Source of the DNA: an uncultured Bacteroidia bacterium
GTDB lineage: Bacteria > Bacteroidota > Bacteroidia > Bacteroidales > UBA932
Assembly (NCBI GenBank): GCA_902785825.1
Contig: CACZZZ010000017.1
Coordinates: 84,875-148,874, forward strand
Length of the DNA stretch: 64,000 bases
Direction of reading: 5' to 3'
In this document: positions 51,783 through 60,563 of the stretch, in pieces
How the letters are laid out: each line of letters begins with the position of its first letter
Position numbering within the stretch: the stretch's first letter is position 1
Translations under genes and position numbers: made by a program
Notes under the pieces: model-generated
Told to the model about the DNA's origin: nothing
What the model saw: only the letters and a program-made list of their open reading frames with translations
The model's database searches: none

Positions 51783-52834
51783 TTCAACGTTCTATGGATT
51801 CCTTCTCTCAAAGAGTACCGTGCGCTCCAACCGAGTGCCCTCAGTTTGCTTCCGTCAAGTCTGGCTTTTGTGGCTTTGCTGAACCCTGCGGCTTCCACTG
51901 CGTCAGGAAGATCGAAAACCACCTTGGTCCCGGCCTCTTCGGCAATAATTCCGGCAATCTCTTTTAAGGGAATATCAAAGGATTCTTCAGCCACGTTATA
52001 GGCCTGCCCGCATTCTCCTTTAAGAAGAACTGTAAGCAAACCTGTGACCGCGTCAGCGGCGTAGGTGTAGGAATACAATTGGTCACCCTTGCTTTTAAGT
52101 ACTATATCCTCTTTGGAGGCGCCATTCCGGAGGAACTGCGACATCGCTTTCGTGTCAGATGGGAGGAGTGAAGGCCCGAAAGATCGGGTGAGTCTCGCGA
52201 TAACGATATCTAGCCCTCTTTGCTTGAGATATGCTTGGCAGAGCGCTTCGCCACATCGCTTGCTTTCCGGATATCCTGCCCTAAGGGAGTTGCAGTCGAT
52301 ATACCCCAAATAGCTCTCGTCAAAAAGCTCTTTATCACCTCTGTTTTCTCCGTAAATCTCATTTGAGGAGGCGAACAGGAACCTTCTGGCTCCTCGTAAA
52401 GAGGCAGCTTCAAGCATATTCCTTGTCCCGACGATATTGGTAAGTATAGTCCCAATCGGATCTGAAGCGTATGCTACGGGATGAGTGTTACTGGCGAGAT
52501 GGAGAACATAATCAACGCTATTTGGCAGGAGAGGCGAAATGTCTTGATTCACATCTCCTTCCAATACTTGTAAAAGAGACGAGCCCGACCATCCGGCGAA
52601 ACGTGAGCGTGCTCTCTCAGCATTGCGTGAAAGAGCGAATACTTTGCAGTTTAATCCAGACTCACGGTTTCGGAACATAATGGCGTCAATTAGGCAACTC
52701 CCAATCATTCCTGTAGCCCCAGAAATTAAGATTGCACGATCTCGCAGAATGTCCCAGTCTATCCAATCACAATGATTGATAGTGATCAAGTCTTCAAGAT
52801 ACAGAGGAAATGAGAGTGGGCTATTATTCGACAT
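51761..52834 (-). CDS. NAD-dependent epimerase/dehydratase (SDR family)
   Basis: 357 residues of extended SDR. The Rossmann glycine motif is ILISGATGMIGSCLIDAI (GxxGxxG). Active-site residues lie in FASSNEIYGEN and the tyrosine dyad region GYPESKRCGEALC, with YxxxK read as YPESK. YTYAADAVTGLLTVLL is the substrate-domain block. It could act on a nucleotide sugar or a polyol precursor; the neighbours favour a CDP-linked substrate. It overlaps the IspD-like gene by 11 nt. Confidence 0.85.
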   Translation of the reverse strand: MSNNSPLSFPLYLEDLITINHCDWIDWDILRDRAILISGATGMIGSCLIDAIMFRNRESGLNCKVFALSRNAERARSRFAGWSGSSLLQVLEGDVNQDISPLLPNSVDYVLHLASNTHPVAYASDPIGTILTNIVGTRNMLEAASLRGARRFLFASSNEIYGENRGDKELFDESYLGYIDCNSLRAGYPESKRCGEALCQAYLKQRGLDIVIARLTRSFGPSLLPSDTKAMSQFLRNGASKEDIVLKSKGDQLYSYTYAADAVTGLLTVLLKGECGQAYNVAEESFDIPLKEIAGIIAEEAGTKVVFDLPDAVEAAGFSKATKARLDGSKLRALGWSARYSLREGIHRTLKCLKNTK

Positions 52835-53546
52835 CTGTGTTGTTTTTCATCTCCAGGTACCCCTTGAAGAGTTCCAGGTCATCTTGCGTGGTAAGCTTGA
52901 TATTCTTGTCCGATCCGGCGGCAAAATGCAGGGTCTTACCTAATTCAACCATCATGGTATTAGTATATGAAGAACCGTATATGCCGATTTCTTTTTCGAA
53001 GGCCTCATGATATGCGCTGTCGAGCAAGCCGAACCGATAGGCTTGTGGTGTTGCCACCCTGCGTAGCGTCTCTCTGGGAATGTATTTGCTTGTCGTGGAC
53101 GGATCGTCCTTGTTCACCAGGAATATCTGCTCATTGTAAGGCATTGACGTGACAGCGTTACCATATTCTTTGCACTTCTCTATAACATCCGTAAGGACAA
53201 AGGGCTCTATTAGCGGGCGGATACCATCGTGGATGACGATAATATCTTTTTCGTCGCATTTGCCTTCCAGATGAAAGACGCCGTTACGTATAGATTCCTG
53301 GCCGGTGTTGCCTCCTGAAATGATCCACTTCAGTTTGGATATGTTAAAATCTTCCGCATATTTTCTGAGGCGGTCATGCCACCCATCAAGGCAAACCACG
53401 CCGATCTCATCGACAAGCGGATGCGCCTGGAAACCTTCCAATGTATAAACCAATATCGGCTTGCCGTTGACTTCTATAAACTGCTTCGGGATCTCCGCGC
53501 CCATTCGGACGCCTGATCCTCCGGCGAGTATTATGGCTGTTGTCAT
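52824..53546 (-). CDS. IspD/TarI-like cytidylyltransferase
   Basis: 240 residues, GT-A-like fold. The CTP-binding loop is ILAGGSGVRMGAEIPKQF; then GKPILVYTLEGF, IVIHDGIRPLI and TPQAYRFGLLDSAY. The end NIKLTTQDDLELFKGYLE is common to IspD and TarI. IspD makes CDP-methylerythritol for isoprenoids, and TarI makes CDP-ribitol. Because it heads a polysaccharide gene string with LicD, a TarI-like role is more likely than housekeeping IspD. No dehydrogenase of the TarJ type is next to it. Confidence 0.85.
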   Translation of the reverse strand: MTTAIILAGGSGVRMGAEIPKQFIEVNGKPILVYTLEGFQAHPLVDEIGVVCLDGWHDRLRKYAEDFNISKLKWIISGGNTGQESIRNGVFHLEGKCDEKDIIVIHDGIRPLIEPFVLTDVIEKCKEYGNAVTSMPYNEQIFLVNKDDPSTTSKYIPRETLRRVATPQAYRFGLLDSAYHEAFEKEIGIYGSSYTNTMMVELGKTLHFAAGSDKNIKLTTQDDLELFKGYLEMKNNTDVE

Positions 53547-53568
53547 ACCGTTTATTCAAACCACAAAG

Positions 53569-53597
53569 CCTTGTCTAACCTTATGGCCAGACAAGAC
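53569..53597 (-). terminator. Possible terminator after the OmpA-like gene
   Basis: On the minus strand CTTGTCT (53595-53589) and AGACAAG (53576-53570) form a stem, followed by GCTTTGTGGTTT. The T tract is weak, so read-through into the IspD-like gene and the polysaccharide string is possible. Confidence 0.4.
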
Positions 53598-53622
53598 TTC
53601 GCGAGGTTGTTGGGGTTTATGA

Positions 53623-54636
53623 TTACTCCTCGTCGAGCACCAGTACGATGCGACGGTTGAGCTGGCGACCTTCGTCAGTCTCGTTTGTGGCCACGGGGCG
53701 AGATTCGCCAAATCCCTTATAGGTGAGGCGGAACTTGTTGATTCCCTTGTCCACGAGATAGTCGTAGACGGCCTTGGCGCGCCTTTCGGAGAGGCCCTGG
53801 TTGTACTCCTCTGAGCCGCGGCTGTCAGTGTGTCCCTCAATGACACCCTTCACTGTCGGGAACTCATTCAGCCAAGCGACAGCCTTGTCGAGAATCGGAA
53901 TGGCGTCGGGACGGATCTTCGCAGAGTCGAAGTCGAATAGGGCGTCAGCCTTGAAGGACTTGTTGATCTGCTCGACGACCTCCTGGACAGTCGGTTTCGG
54001 TTCCTCAACCACCGGTTCCGGTTCGGGCTCGGGTTTGGGAGCAGGAGCGACCACCGGCACGGGGATAGGCTCCACGACCTCGGGTTCGGGTTTGCTTCCG
54101 ACCTTGCCCAGGTTAATCCTCAGACCTACTGTGCCGCTGATAGTCCTTCCGAAGCCATCTCCTTCAGGGAAGACGGCACCCGGGTAAGCTGTAGCCTTGA
54201 GGTCTGGAATGACGCTTACTCTGTTCGAAAGCCTGATAGGGACCATGAGACCGATACCACCGGCGGGCTTGAAGTTCTCAACCTTGGCGGCACCTGCGTG
54301 GACGTAGGGGACAAGGAATTCCCAGCAGCGCAGGAGCAGGTCGGCATGGGCGTAAGTGTAGTCCAGTTTGCCGTAGTCGATGTACTGATCAGAGATCGTG
54401 AGACCCTGATAACCGGCCCTGAATCCAAGAGTGTTGTTGAAGAATTTTCCGAAATACACATCGAGGGCGGTACCGTTTCCGCTGTGGGAGAATTCACGGG
54501 AGATATATTCCTTTCCGTCAAAACCAATATTCAATCCACCGGCAGCTCCGATGAACCAATTGGTTGGACGCTCGTTCTGGGCGGTTGCCATGATTGTGAT
54601 GGCCGCCGCGGCGATAACCATGAATATTCTTTTCAT
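53623..54636 (-). CDS. OmpA-family outer-membrane protein
   Basis: 337 residues (from MKRIFMVIAAAAITIMATAQ; MTM upstream is in frame). The N-terminal 180 residues form a beta-barrel with alternating strands (NWFIGAAGGLNIGFDG, VIPDLKATAYPGAVF). A Pro/Glu linker (PEPEPEPVVEEPKP) follows. The C-terminal OmpA peptidoglycan-binding domain has FDFDSAKIRPDA, VIEGHTDSRGSEEYNQGLS, RRAKAVYDYL and GFGESRPVATN. It anchors the outer membrane to the wall. It is 18 nt downstream of another barrel protein. Confidence 0.93.
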   Translation of the reverse strand: MKRIFMVIAAAAITIMATAQNERPTNWFIGAAGGLNIGFDGKEYISREFSHSGNGTALDVYFGKFFNNTLGFRAGYQGLTISDQYIDYGKLDYTYAHADLLLRCWEFLVPYVHAGAAKVENFKPAGGIGLMVPIRLSNRVSVIPDLKATAYPGAVFPEGDGFGRTISGTVGLRINLGKVGSKPEPEVVEPIPVPVVAPAPKPEPEPEPVVEEPKPTVQEVVEQINKSFKADALFDFDSAKIRPDAIPILDKAVAWLNEFPTVKGVIEGHTDSRGSEEYNQGLSERRAKAVYDYLVDKGINKFRLTYKGFGESRPVATNETDEGRQLNRRIVLVLDEE

Positions 54637-54654
54637 TGTCATTGTCTCAATTGA

Positions 54655-55347
54655 TTAAAAATGCAAAGCGAGTCCGAACGAACCGACACCGCGGAGGTCG
54701 AGAGGGAAGCCCGGGTAGCCATCGACGGAGTTTTTCTTCTCTTCCTTGGTCGGCTGGAGACCATTGAAATTGTCTGTGTAGCCCTCTCCTGCGAAATCGA
54801 CGAAGATTCCGAAGGTGTCAGAGACCTTGTACTCGCACAGGAAGCCGAACCGGAAACCGAAACTGTTGTTGGGATCCGTCATGAATTGCCTCTGCCACGG
54901 GTGGCCAGAGTCCGTGAGGTCGGAGGTGTGTCCAAGCCCGATACCTGCGTAAACCCTGGGGACAAAACGACCCTTGTAGAACTCGTCGGTCAGGGTCCAG
55001 AAGGCGTCCAGGAATGCGGAGATGCTCTTAAAGTTATACGGGTAGAATCCACCACCGGACTGGCGGGAGTTGTTGGCCGCGGCATTCTTGGGCCCATAGT
55101 TGACATTGACGCGGACTCCCCACCTTCTTGTGACGTCGTAACCTACAGACACAGAACCTTGGGCTGAGAATAAATCCCCAACCTTGCCAACCTCTTTATA
55201 AGAGAAACAGTTCTCGTTGTAAGATAACAGGCCTCCACCTTGGACTCCAATCCAGAACGGGTTCGCGGGCCTCTCTTCCTTGGGCTGTGCGAAAAGAGCC
55301 GAAGCTCCCAAAGCGACAGCCAGAAGGGAAATGACTATTTTCTTCAT
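54655..55347 (-). CDS. Outer-membrane beta-barrel protein
   Basis: 230 residues. Signal peptide: VISLLAVALGASALFAQ. The mature part has amphipathic strands (NPFWIGVQGGGLLSYNENCF, GSVSVGYDVTRRWGVRVNVNY read as VSVGYDVTRRWGVR) and ends RGVGSFGLALHF with the terminal Phe of BAM-assembled barrels. It resembles the N-terminal barrel of the OmpA-like protein that follows, so the pair may be a functional unit. No OmpA domain is present. Confidence 0.85.
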   Translation of the reverse strand: MKKIVISLLAVALGASALFAQPKEERPANPFWIGVQGGGLLSYNENCFSYKEVGKVGDLFSAQGSVSVGYDVTRRWGVRVNVNYGPKNAAANNSRQSGGGFYPYNFKSISAFLDAFWTLTDEFYKGRFVPRVYAGIGLGHTSDLTDSGHPWQRQFMTDPNNSFGFRFGFLCEYKVSDTFGIFVDFAGEGYTDNFNGLQPTKEEKKNSVDGYPGFPLDLRGVGSFGLALHF

Positions 55348-55661
55348 ATTTATTAAATTTGATTTCAGAGAAAAAAGCTACGCTGACAGTCCCGCGCCAG
55401 CGGAACCGCTTCGAAAAAGTATGGAGGGCAACTCCATCAACCGCGAAATTAGTTATTTTCTTGAAATAATCCCTTGTATGTAACATTTTTTTTAAATGAC
55501 AGTTTCTATTCGTTAAAATCTCCCAAAGGTCGATTTATATAATATTAAGGTATTATAATATTTATAATTGAATCGTTTTTGCAGCCAAAACTTCGAAAAT
55601 AGCTTGCATATTTGTTAATGATAAACTATCTTCGCATTTTGGAATTGATGCATTTTAAAAA
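55348..55661. other. Divergent intergenic region
   Basis: About 314 nt, very AT-rich in the right half, between the barrel gene (minus) and the UpxY-like gene (plus). It holds the UpxY promoter candidate and, near 55531-55575, an imperfect AT inverted repeat with CGATT/AATCG ends. No coding sequence is seen. Confidence 0.6.
55604..55634 (+). promoter_or_regulatory. Putative promoter of the UpxY-fimbrial operon
   Basis: TTGC (55604-55607), a 19-nt spacer and TATCTTCG (55627-55634, one base off TAnnTTTG). It would start transcription close to the first ATG (55662), so a short leader or use of the second ATG (55716) is possible. Confidence 0.5.
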
Positions 55662-56210
55662 ATGGGAGCAGCATTGTCGACTGAAGCGGTACGGGAGAAG
55701 GCGAACCAGAACGAAATGGCCTGGTTCGTTGCGAGGACCCGGTATTTCCGTCAGGAGATCCGCTTGAGGGACGAGCTTTCCCGGCGGGGTGTCGACGTTT
55801 TCGTTCCGACGGTGAGTGCCCGTAAGAGTCGTGGCTCTGGCTCGTTTGAGAGAGTGCTCGCGCCCAACCTTGTGTTCGTGCGGGCGACGAAGGCCGACGC
55901 CTGCATGCTGGTCACCCACTACAGCCTGCCGTTGCGTTTCGTCCCCGACTGCGCCACGCGGCGGATGATGGTGGTCCCGGACAAGCAGATGGATGACTTC
56001 CGCCGGGTGTTTGACCTGTCCATCGGGGAAGGCGGCCTGGTTGACCAGCCGCTCGAGCTGGGAGAGAAGGTGCGTGTGACGAAGGGCACCCTGAAAGGGG
56101 TCGAGGGATACGTGGAGGAGCTGCTGGGGAGGACCTATGTCGTGGTGAGCCTGATAGGATGCCTTTGGGCCAGGGCCAGAGTGCCCAGGGCTTGGCTGGA
56201 AAGAATTTGA
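55662..56210 (+). CDS. UpxY-family transcription antiterminator (NusG-like)
   Basis: 182 residues, or 164 if started at ATG 55716 (MAWFVARTRYFRQE), which is the usual NGN-domain beginning. NGN domain: VARTRYFRQEIRLRDELSRR, VFVPT, LAPNLVFVRATKAD. The C-terminal KOW domain is VRVTKGTLKGVEGYVEEL. In Bacteroides UpxY proteins bind RNA polymerase and let it read through the leader of the operon they head, usually a capsule operon. Here the operon downstream is fimbrial. The gene is notably GC-rich against its AT-rich flanks. Confidence 0.88.
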   Translation: MGAALSTEAVREKANQNEMAWFVARTRYFRQEIRLRDELSRRGVDVFVPTVSARKSRGSGSFERVLAPNLVFVRATKADACMLVTHYSLPLRFVPDCATRRMMVVPDKQMDDFRRVFDLSIGEGGLVDQPLELGEKVRVTKGTLKGVEGYVEELLGRTYVVVSLIGCLWARARVPRAWLERI

Positions 56211-56250
56211 TAATTTGATAATAAATAAAAGGAAATATAAAGATTGGCGT

Positions 56251-56430
56251 ATGAAAAGAACCAAGAATTACGAGCCTCCCATCATAATCAGGGAGAGCCG
56301 GATCTACTCTGACACCGCGATACTCGCCGGGTCAGTAGTGGATAAGGCGGCAGTCACGATTGATGCCGCCCAGCAGGAAGTCAAGAACTACAATTTCGAC
56401 GACAAGGAGTTTAACCATAATTGGGAATAG
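56251..56430 (+). CDS. Small protein between UpxY and fimbrillin genes
   Basis: 59 residues starting MKRTKNYEPPIIIRE; the upstream open frame has no better start. There is no signal peptide or membrane segment. The centre reads AILAGSVVD and the C terminus is acidic (NFDDKEFNHNWE). Its stop lies 2 nt before the fimbrillin ATG, so translation is coupled. Small proteins with such a YE.P start and an LAGS motif are frequent in Bacteroidales surface-protein loci as I remember them, but I know no function. Confidence 0.65.
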   Translation: MKRTKNYEPPIIIRESRIYSDTAILAGSVVDKAAVTIDAAQQEVKNYNFDDKEFNHNWE

Positions 56431-56432
56431 AC

Positions 56433-58118
56433 ATGAGAAGACTTTTTCAATTATTGGCTTTAGTCTCCATAATCGGGGGCATGGCGCTTTTGGCCGGATG
56501 CCAGAAGGAGAGCTGGAGCCGGAAAGGCTCCGCGAAAGAGGTCAAGTTCGGTGCGAAAGCCCACTCTTCCGTTGACACCAGGACCGAATACATGAATTAT
56601 GATCAGACGAAGGATTATCAGAATATCAAATGGCTAGCCACTGATAAGATCCGTATCTATTCACCCGATGCGGCGAGGCGCAACGCTGTGGAAGCTGGTC
56701 CCGTGTCCGACGATAATCCCTACTACTACTGGGCTGACTACCAGATTGTCCCTGATGGATCCGATCCTACCCAAGGAACCCTGAAGAATTTGAGCAATGA
56801 TGGGTCTATTGTAAATCCTTCCAATCCCGGATACGATCAAGGTGAGGTTGGTAATTTGTACGATGTTGGTAACGGTCTCGTATGGCTGAATGGTAATCAG
56901 GCGACATTCTATGGAGTGTATCCCAGGAAAGCGGTGCTCGGGAAAAACGGAACAGGAGCGGGAGTCGCTGATGGCAAGTTCACTTTCACGATACCTGCTA
57001 GTCAGACGTTCTCTGAGAAAGGAGACATGGATTACGCTTACATGACCGCTACTACCTCTGCTAGCCAAGGAAATAACGTGACTCTTAACTTTTTCCCTGA
57101 TTTCACGGCATTTGAGATATCTGTCAAGAGCGCGGCTCAGGGATCGGACGTCAAATTAAATTCTTTCACAATCGGCACTCATAGTACTAAGAACTACGAT
57201 ATTCTCAACGGAGACTTTGATGTCGATCTTTCAGGAGATCAGAAGAGTTATACAATCTCTACAAGTTATGAGGCTTCCAGGAAAAAGATCACGGTTGCCA
57301 ATATCAATCAGACAATTCCGGCCGAATCCGCTAAGGATTCTCTGGTTTTCACCGTGTTTGCCCTCCCGGACCTTTTGCGTGATCTTTATGTTGAGTTCAA
57401 CACCACAACTGATGGAGTTGACAAAACGTGGAAGCTTGATCTTAAGAGGGAGGATGAGAACGAGGAGCTCCAACCGATTCGTTTTGCGGCTTGCAAGAAG
57501 CACCGCATTTACGGATTGGCGCTGCCGGGAGGCTGGAGCGTGTCTGTCATGCTCCAGATGGACGACGATAACATTGAATGGATCGATGGTATCTATGCCG
57601 GCATGATGTCAGAGGATTATCCCCAGGCCTCCCAGTTCACTGTCACGAACGCCATTAACAAGAGGGACGGTGGCACTGATTCCAATGATACCTCAGTTGA
57701 GGGAACCGGTAATAAAGCCGACCGCCAGACCTGGTGGTTCAAGAGTGACAAAACCCCCATTGAGATTGACTTCAACGTGACTTCCCCCGTCGGAGGCACC
57801 TGGCTCGTGGAGCCTCAGGGCAATACCGGCAGTTTCGACGTCACAGGCTCTTATACCAAGTATACTACCGACAGTGAGACGGGTACTGTGAACAGAGAGA
57901 CTGTGACCTTTGAGGCCGGACAAACCATTACCGGGACTGTCAACGACGGCCATCCGACTAAAATACTATTGAAGATCACGCCTAAATCTTCCGCTGCATC
58001 CAATGACAAGATATATTTCAAGACTTCCGTAACTAATTCCTCCGGATCCTCCTATAGCCTTGACTCCGAGACGCAGCTCTACGACATGCGCGGTTATCAC
58101 TATTTTGTAATCCGCTAA
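56433..58118 (+). CDS. Fimbrillin-family lipoprotein (Mfa1/FimA-like)
   Basis: 561 residues with lipobox LLAGCQK. The fimbrillin N-terminal domain is recognised by KWLATDKIRIYSPDA (W...D.IrI), VWLNGNQATFYGVYP and FPDFTAFEISVKSA with a C-terminal domain from about residue 330. Type V pilins are lipoproteins whose N-terminal strand is removed by a gingipain-type protease before strand-donor polymerisation; the release site is not evident here. The start at 56433 directly follows the lipobox-compatible signal; an ATG 12 nt earlier also exists. It is the first structural gene of the operon, so it could be the shaft. Confidence 0.8.
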   Translation: MRRLFQLLALVSIIGGMALLAGCQKESWSRKGSAKEVKFGAKAHSSVDTRTEYMNYDQTKDYQNIKWLATDKIRIYSPDAARRNAVEAGPVSDDNPYYYWADYQIVPDGSDPTQGTLKNLSNDGSIVNPSNPGYDQGEVGNLYDVGNGLVWLNGNQATFYGVYPRKAVLGKNGTGAGVADGKFTFTIPASQTFSEKGDMDYAYMTATTSASQGNNVTLNFFPDFTAFEISVKSAAQGSDVKLNSFTIGTHSTKNYDILNGDFDVDLSGDQKSYTISTSYEASRKKITVANINQTIPAESAKDSLVFTVFALPDLLRDLYVEFNTTTDGVDKTWKLDLKREDENEELQPIRFAACKKHRIYGLALPGGWSVSVMLQMDDDNIEWIDGIYAGMMSEDYPQASQFTVTNAINKRDGGTDSNDTSVEGTGNKADRQTWWFKSDKTPIEIDFNVTSPVGGTWLVEPQGNTGSFDVTGSYTKYTTDSETGTVNRETVTFEAGQTITGTVNDGHPTKILLKITPKSSAASNDKIYFKTSVTNSSGSSYSLDSETQLYDMRGYHYFVIR

Positions 58119-58131
58119 GACCTCCGAGAAT

Positions 58132-60549
58132 ATGAAAAAGACATTTTATATTATAGCCCTAGCGGCAGCCCTGCTTGCTTCATCCTGCGGGAGGGAAAAC
58201 GTGTTGGAGAATCCTTCGGATAACGGGGAGCTTACCATCAAACTCTTTTGCACTGATCTTAAGACCCGAGCGGACGGCGATGATGCCTATAATGAGAACC
58301 AGGTCTTTCACTTCGATTATTTCTTCTTCGCCGATGCCGAAGGAACGACTCCTCTTTATCCGCATGCCAGGGTAACAGGAGACAACAAGACTTTCGCTAC
58401 TGATAGAGGACAGGAATTTGAGCTCCTTAGGGAAGGCGGCTATGTCTATGTGGTCGCCAATTACCCAGATCCTATTCCCGAAAACGTACAGACGCTGGAG
58501 CAGGTGCTTAAACTGCCTGTTTCCACCGATTTCCAGGCGGACTATGCCACCAAAAATGAGAACGGATTCATCATGGACAATCTTACCTCCGAAGGCAAGA
58601 TCACCCATTTTTCCCCGGTGGGAGTCTCCGACGAAACTGTAGTGAACATCGCGCTTTCCCGTCTGGCGGTAAAGATGACCCTGGTCATGAATATCGCCAA
58701 GGAGATCGCTGGATCTGGAGGCGAAGTTTGGACTCCTGTTGTGGACAATGACCACCTTTTTGTTTATTTCGCGAATGCCCTAAGCAACAACACTATTGAA
58801 GACTCTCCCTCGACAAGGGAGACCGAGGATGCCACTTTCTTCACCTATGAGACTTCCCATGGATACACGGATAACGGTATCACTAACGTTGATGGTTTAG
58901 AGTGTTATACAGTAACTACGGATCCTTCATATACCTATCCGCAGTCTTGGGCTGCCGGCGAGAACGGGGATCCTTATTACAAGATCCAGCTGGGATGGAA
59001 CAGCAATCTTACGGGAATGAGTCCTTTTTATTATAAGATACCTATTCCCGTGTCAGCGACTGAAGGTGTATTCACGTTGAACCGCAACACCTGGTATCAG
59101 CTTACGCTTAACGTCAAGGTACTGGGCGGCACCAAGGATGATTTCGTGTTCTTGGAGAAGCTTTATTGCGTAGCCGACTTCGCAGACTGGTCTTCTCCTT
59201 CCAGCGCTTTTGGCACGACCAGCGACTCTGCTGAGTACTTCGACGTCCCTACCCTCAGTTATGACCTTTATAGTATTCCTAACCTGAAAATCAATTTTAT
59301 GAGCAACACGTCCGCTGTGGCTGAGATTACTGAGATCACGTACTATGACTATAGCGGCACCGGTGCTACCGAGGTTAAGAGGAACCCGGCAAACGGTTCA
59401 TTCTCCGCTGCCAGCGCGAGCGGGAGCTACACCCACCCGGTGGAAAACAGGACGTATTCGTTCGAGGTTGATGATGATGAGAAGGTGGTTGTCTTCACTC
59501 ATGACATTTCCAACCTCTATGTGGTCCGGACGATAAAGCTCCGAATCTACAAGAGTACTGAGTCGGCAATTTACAGGGATGTCGTTATCACGCAGCATCC
59601 TGCCATCGAGCTGAAGAAAGCGACTGACGAGGATGATAACTTTATCGCAGGAGACCTTTTCGTCAATGGTTACTTTGCCTCTGTAAAGAATTCTCCGTTT
59701 GGAACACAATATGGAGGGTACTATCATTATCCTAATGATAATGGATGGAGAACTTTAGGGCAAATCCATCTTGTTTCAAACAATACCATCGAATATGGTA
59801 ATATAGTCTTTGCTGACGATATCTATTGGATTGACAAGCCCGCATTCACGACGGATGTCTTGATCTCGGCATTTAGCAGTACCAATAATTACTACAATAT
59901 CTCCGTCGATGGTGGAGCAAAGGAGAAGATTTATTACAAAATAGGAGATCCGAGGGCAAAGGCCAGAAGTGTTTTCAACGATTGGTCATTGAACAATTAT
60001 GTGTATAACAACAATGGTTCAGCGGGAACCGCTCCTTGGCAGAATCCGGGTGACATCTTGGTTTCTTCTAAAGCGGATAATGCCCGCAATATCATAGCTC
60101 CTCATTTCCTGATTTCATCCGGTTTGACTGAAGAGTATTCTTATACTGGAGATTACAATCAGGAAACGGTTCCGGATGAGTATCTTCCCTATGTGAAGAG
60201 AGGCGCTACTTTCCAAGAGGCGGGCTATCCGGCCGGTCGTTGGAGACTCCCCACGGAGGCTGAAATAGCTTTTATCGCCGCAAGGCAAAATGATAATACT
60301 CTGCCGAAGATATTCAATGTCGATGTACCTTATTTCGCTGCAAGTGGCAGGTTCGTCATTATTCCCAGCGACGGATCGGACTTGCTGTTCTTCTCTGAAT
60401 CCAAATTGGATGATTATTTTACTTACAACGGTTATCAACACAAATACAGAGAATTGATCGACGCCAAATTCATCTATGATCTTTGGTATTGGGGAGATTC
60501 TCCGATGTCGTCCAATGTATATCATCCTAACCAGCATATCGAAAACTAA
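58132..60549 (+). CDS. Large fimbrial accessory lipoprotein
   Basis: 805 residues with lipobox LLASSCG. The N-terminal 330 residues follow the fimbrial FimB/Mfa-like pattern: GELTIKLFCTDLKTRAD, VFHFDYFFFAD, LLREGGYVYVVANYPDPIP and LSRLAVKMTLVMNIAKEI. The middle carries strand-rich repeats. The C terminus contains YPAGRWRLPTEAEIAFIAA, a motif of the FISUMP/fimbrillin C-terminal domains. It lies 13 nt after the fimbrillin and 14 nt before the last gene; its likely role is an accessory or minor pilus subunit. Confidence 0.75.
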   Translation: MKKTFYIIALAAALLASSCGRENVLENPSDNGELTIKLFCTDLKTRADGDDAYNENQVFHFDYFFFADAEGTTPLYPHARVTGDNKTFATDRGQEFELLREGGYVYVVANYPDPIPENVQTLEQVLKLPVSTDFQADYATKNENGFIMDNLTSEGKITHFSPVGVSDETVVNIALSRLAVKMTLVMNIAKEIAGSGGEVWTPVVDNDHLFVYFANALSNNTIEDSPSTRETEDATFFTYETSHGYTDNGITNVDGLECYTVTTDPSYTYPQSWAAGENGDPYYKIQLGWNSNLTGMSPFYYKIPIPVSATEGVFTLNRNTWYQLTLNVKVLGGTKDDFVFLEKLYCVADFADWSSPSSAFGTTSDSAEYFDVPTLSYDLYSIPNLKINFMSNTSAVAEITEITYYDYSGTGATEVKRNPANGSFSAASASGSYTHPVENRTYSFEVDDDEKVVVFTHDISNLYVVRTIKLRIYKSTESAIYRDVVITQHPAIELKKATDEDDNFIAGDLFVNGYFASVKNSPFGTQYGGYYHYPNDNGWRTLGQIHLVSNNTIEYGNIVFADDIYWIDKPAFTTDVLISAFSSTNNYYNISVDGGAKEKIYYKIGDPRAKARSVFNDWSLNNYVYNNNGSAGTAPWQNPGDILVSSKADNARNIIAPHFLISSGLTEEYSYTGDYNQETVPDEYLPYVKRGATFQEAGYPAGRWRLPTEAEIAFIAARQNDNTLPKIFNVDVPYFAASGRFVIIPSDGSDLLFFSESKLDDYFTYNGYQHKYRELIDAKFIYDLWYWGDSPMSSNVYHPNQHIEN

Positions 60550-60563
60550 AGGAGGAGTAGAAG

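Noticed and set aside
52824..53546. Calling this the housekeeping ispD
   Set aside because: IspD and TarI cannot be told apart by the motifs seen; the LicD neighbour and operon position favour a polysaccharide role, so no gene symbol was given.
55531..55575. AT-rich inverted repeat upstream of UpxY as a possible invertible promoter
   Set aside because: Only the 5-nt ends pair cleanly; no pair of longer recombinase-type inverted repeats and no invertase gene is seen in the window.
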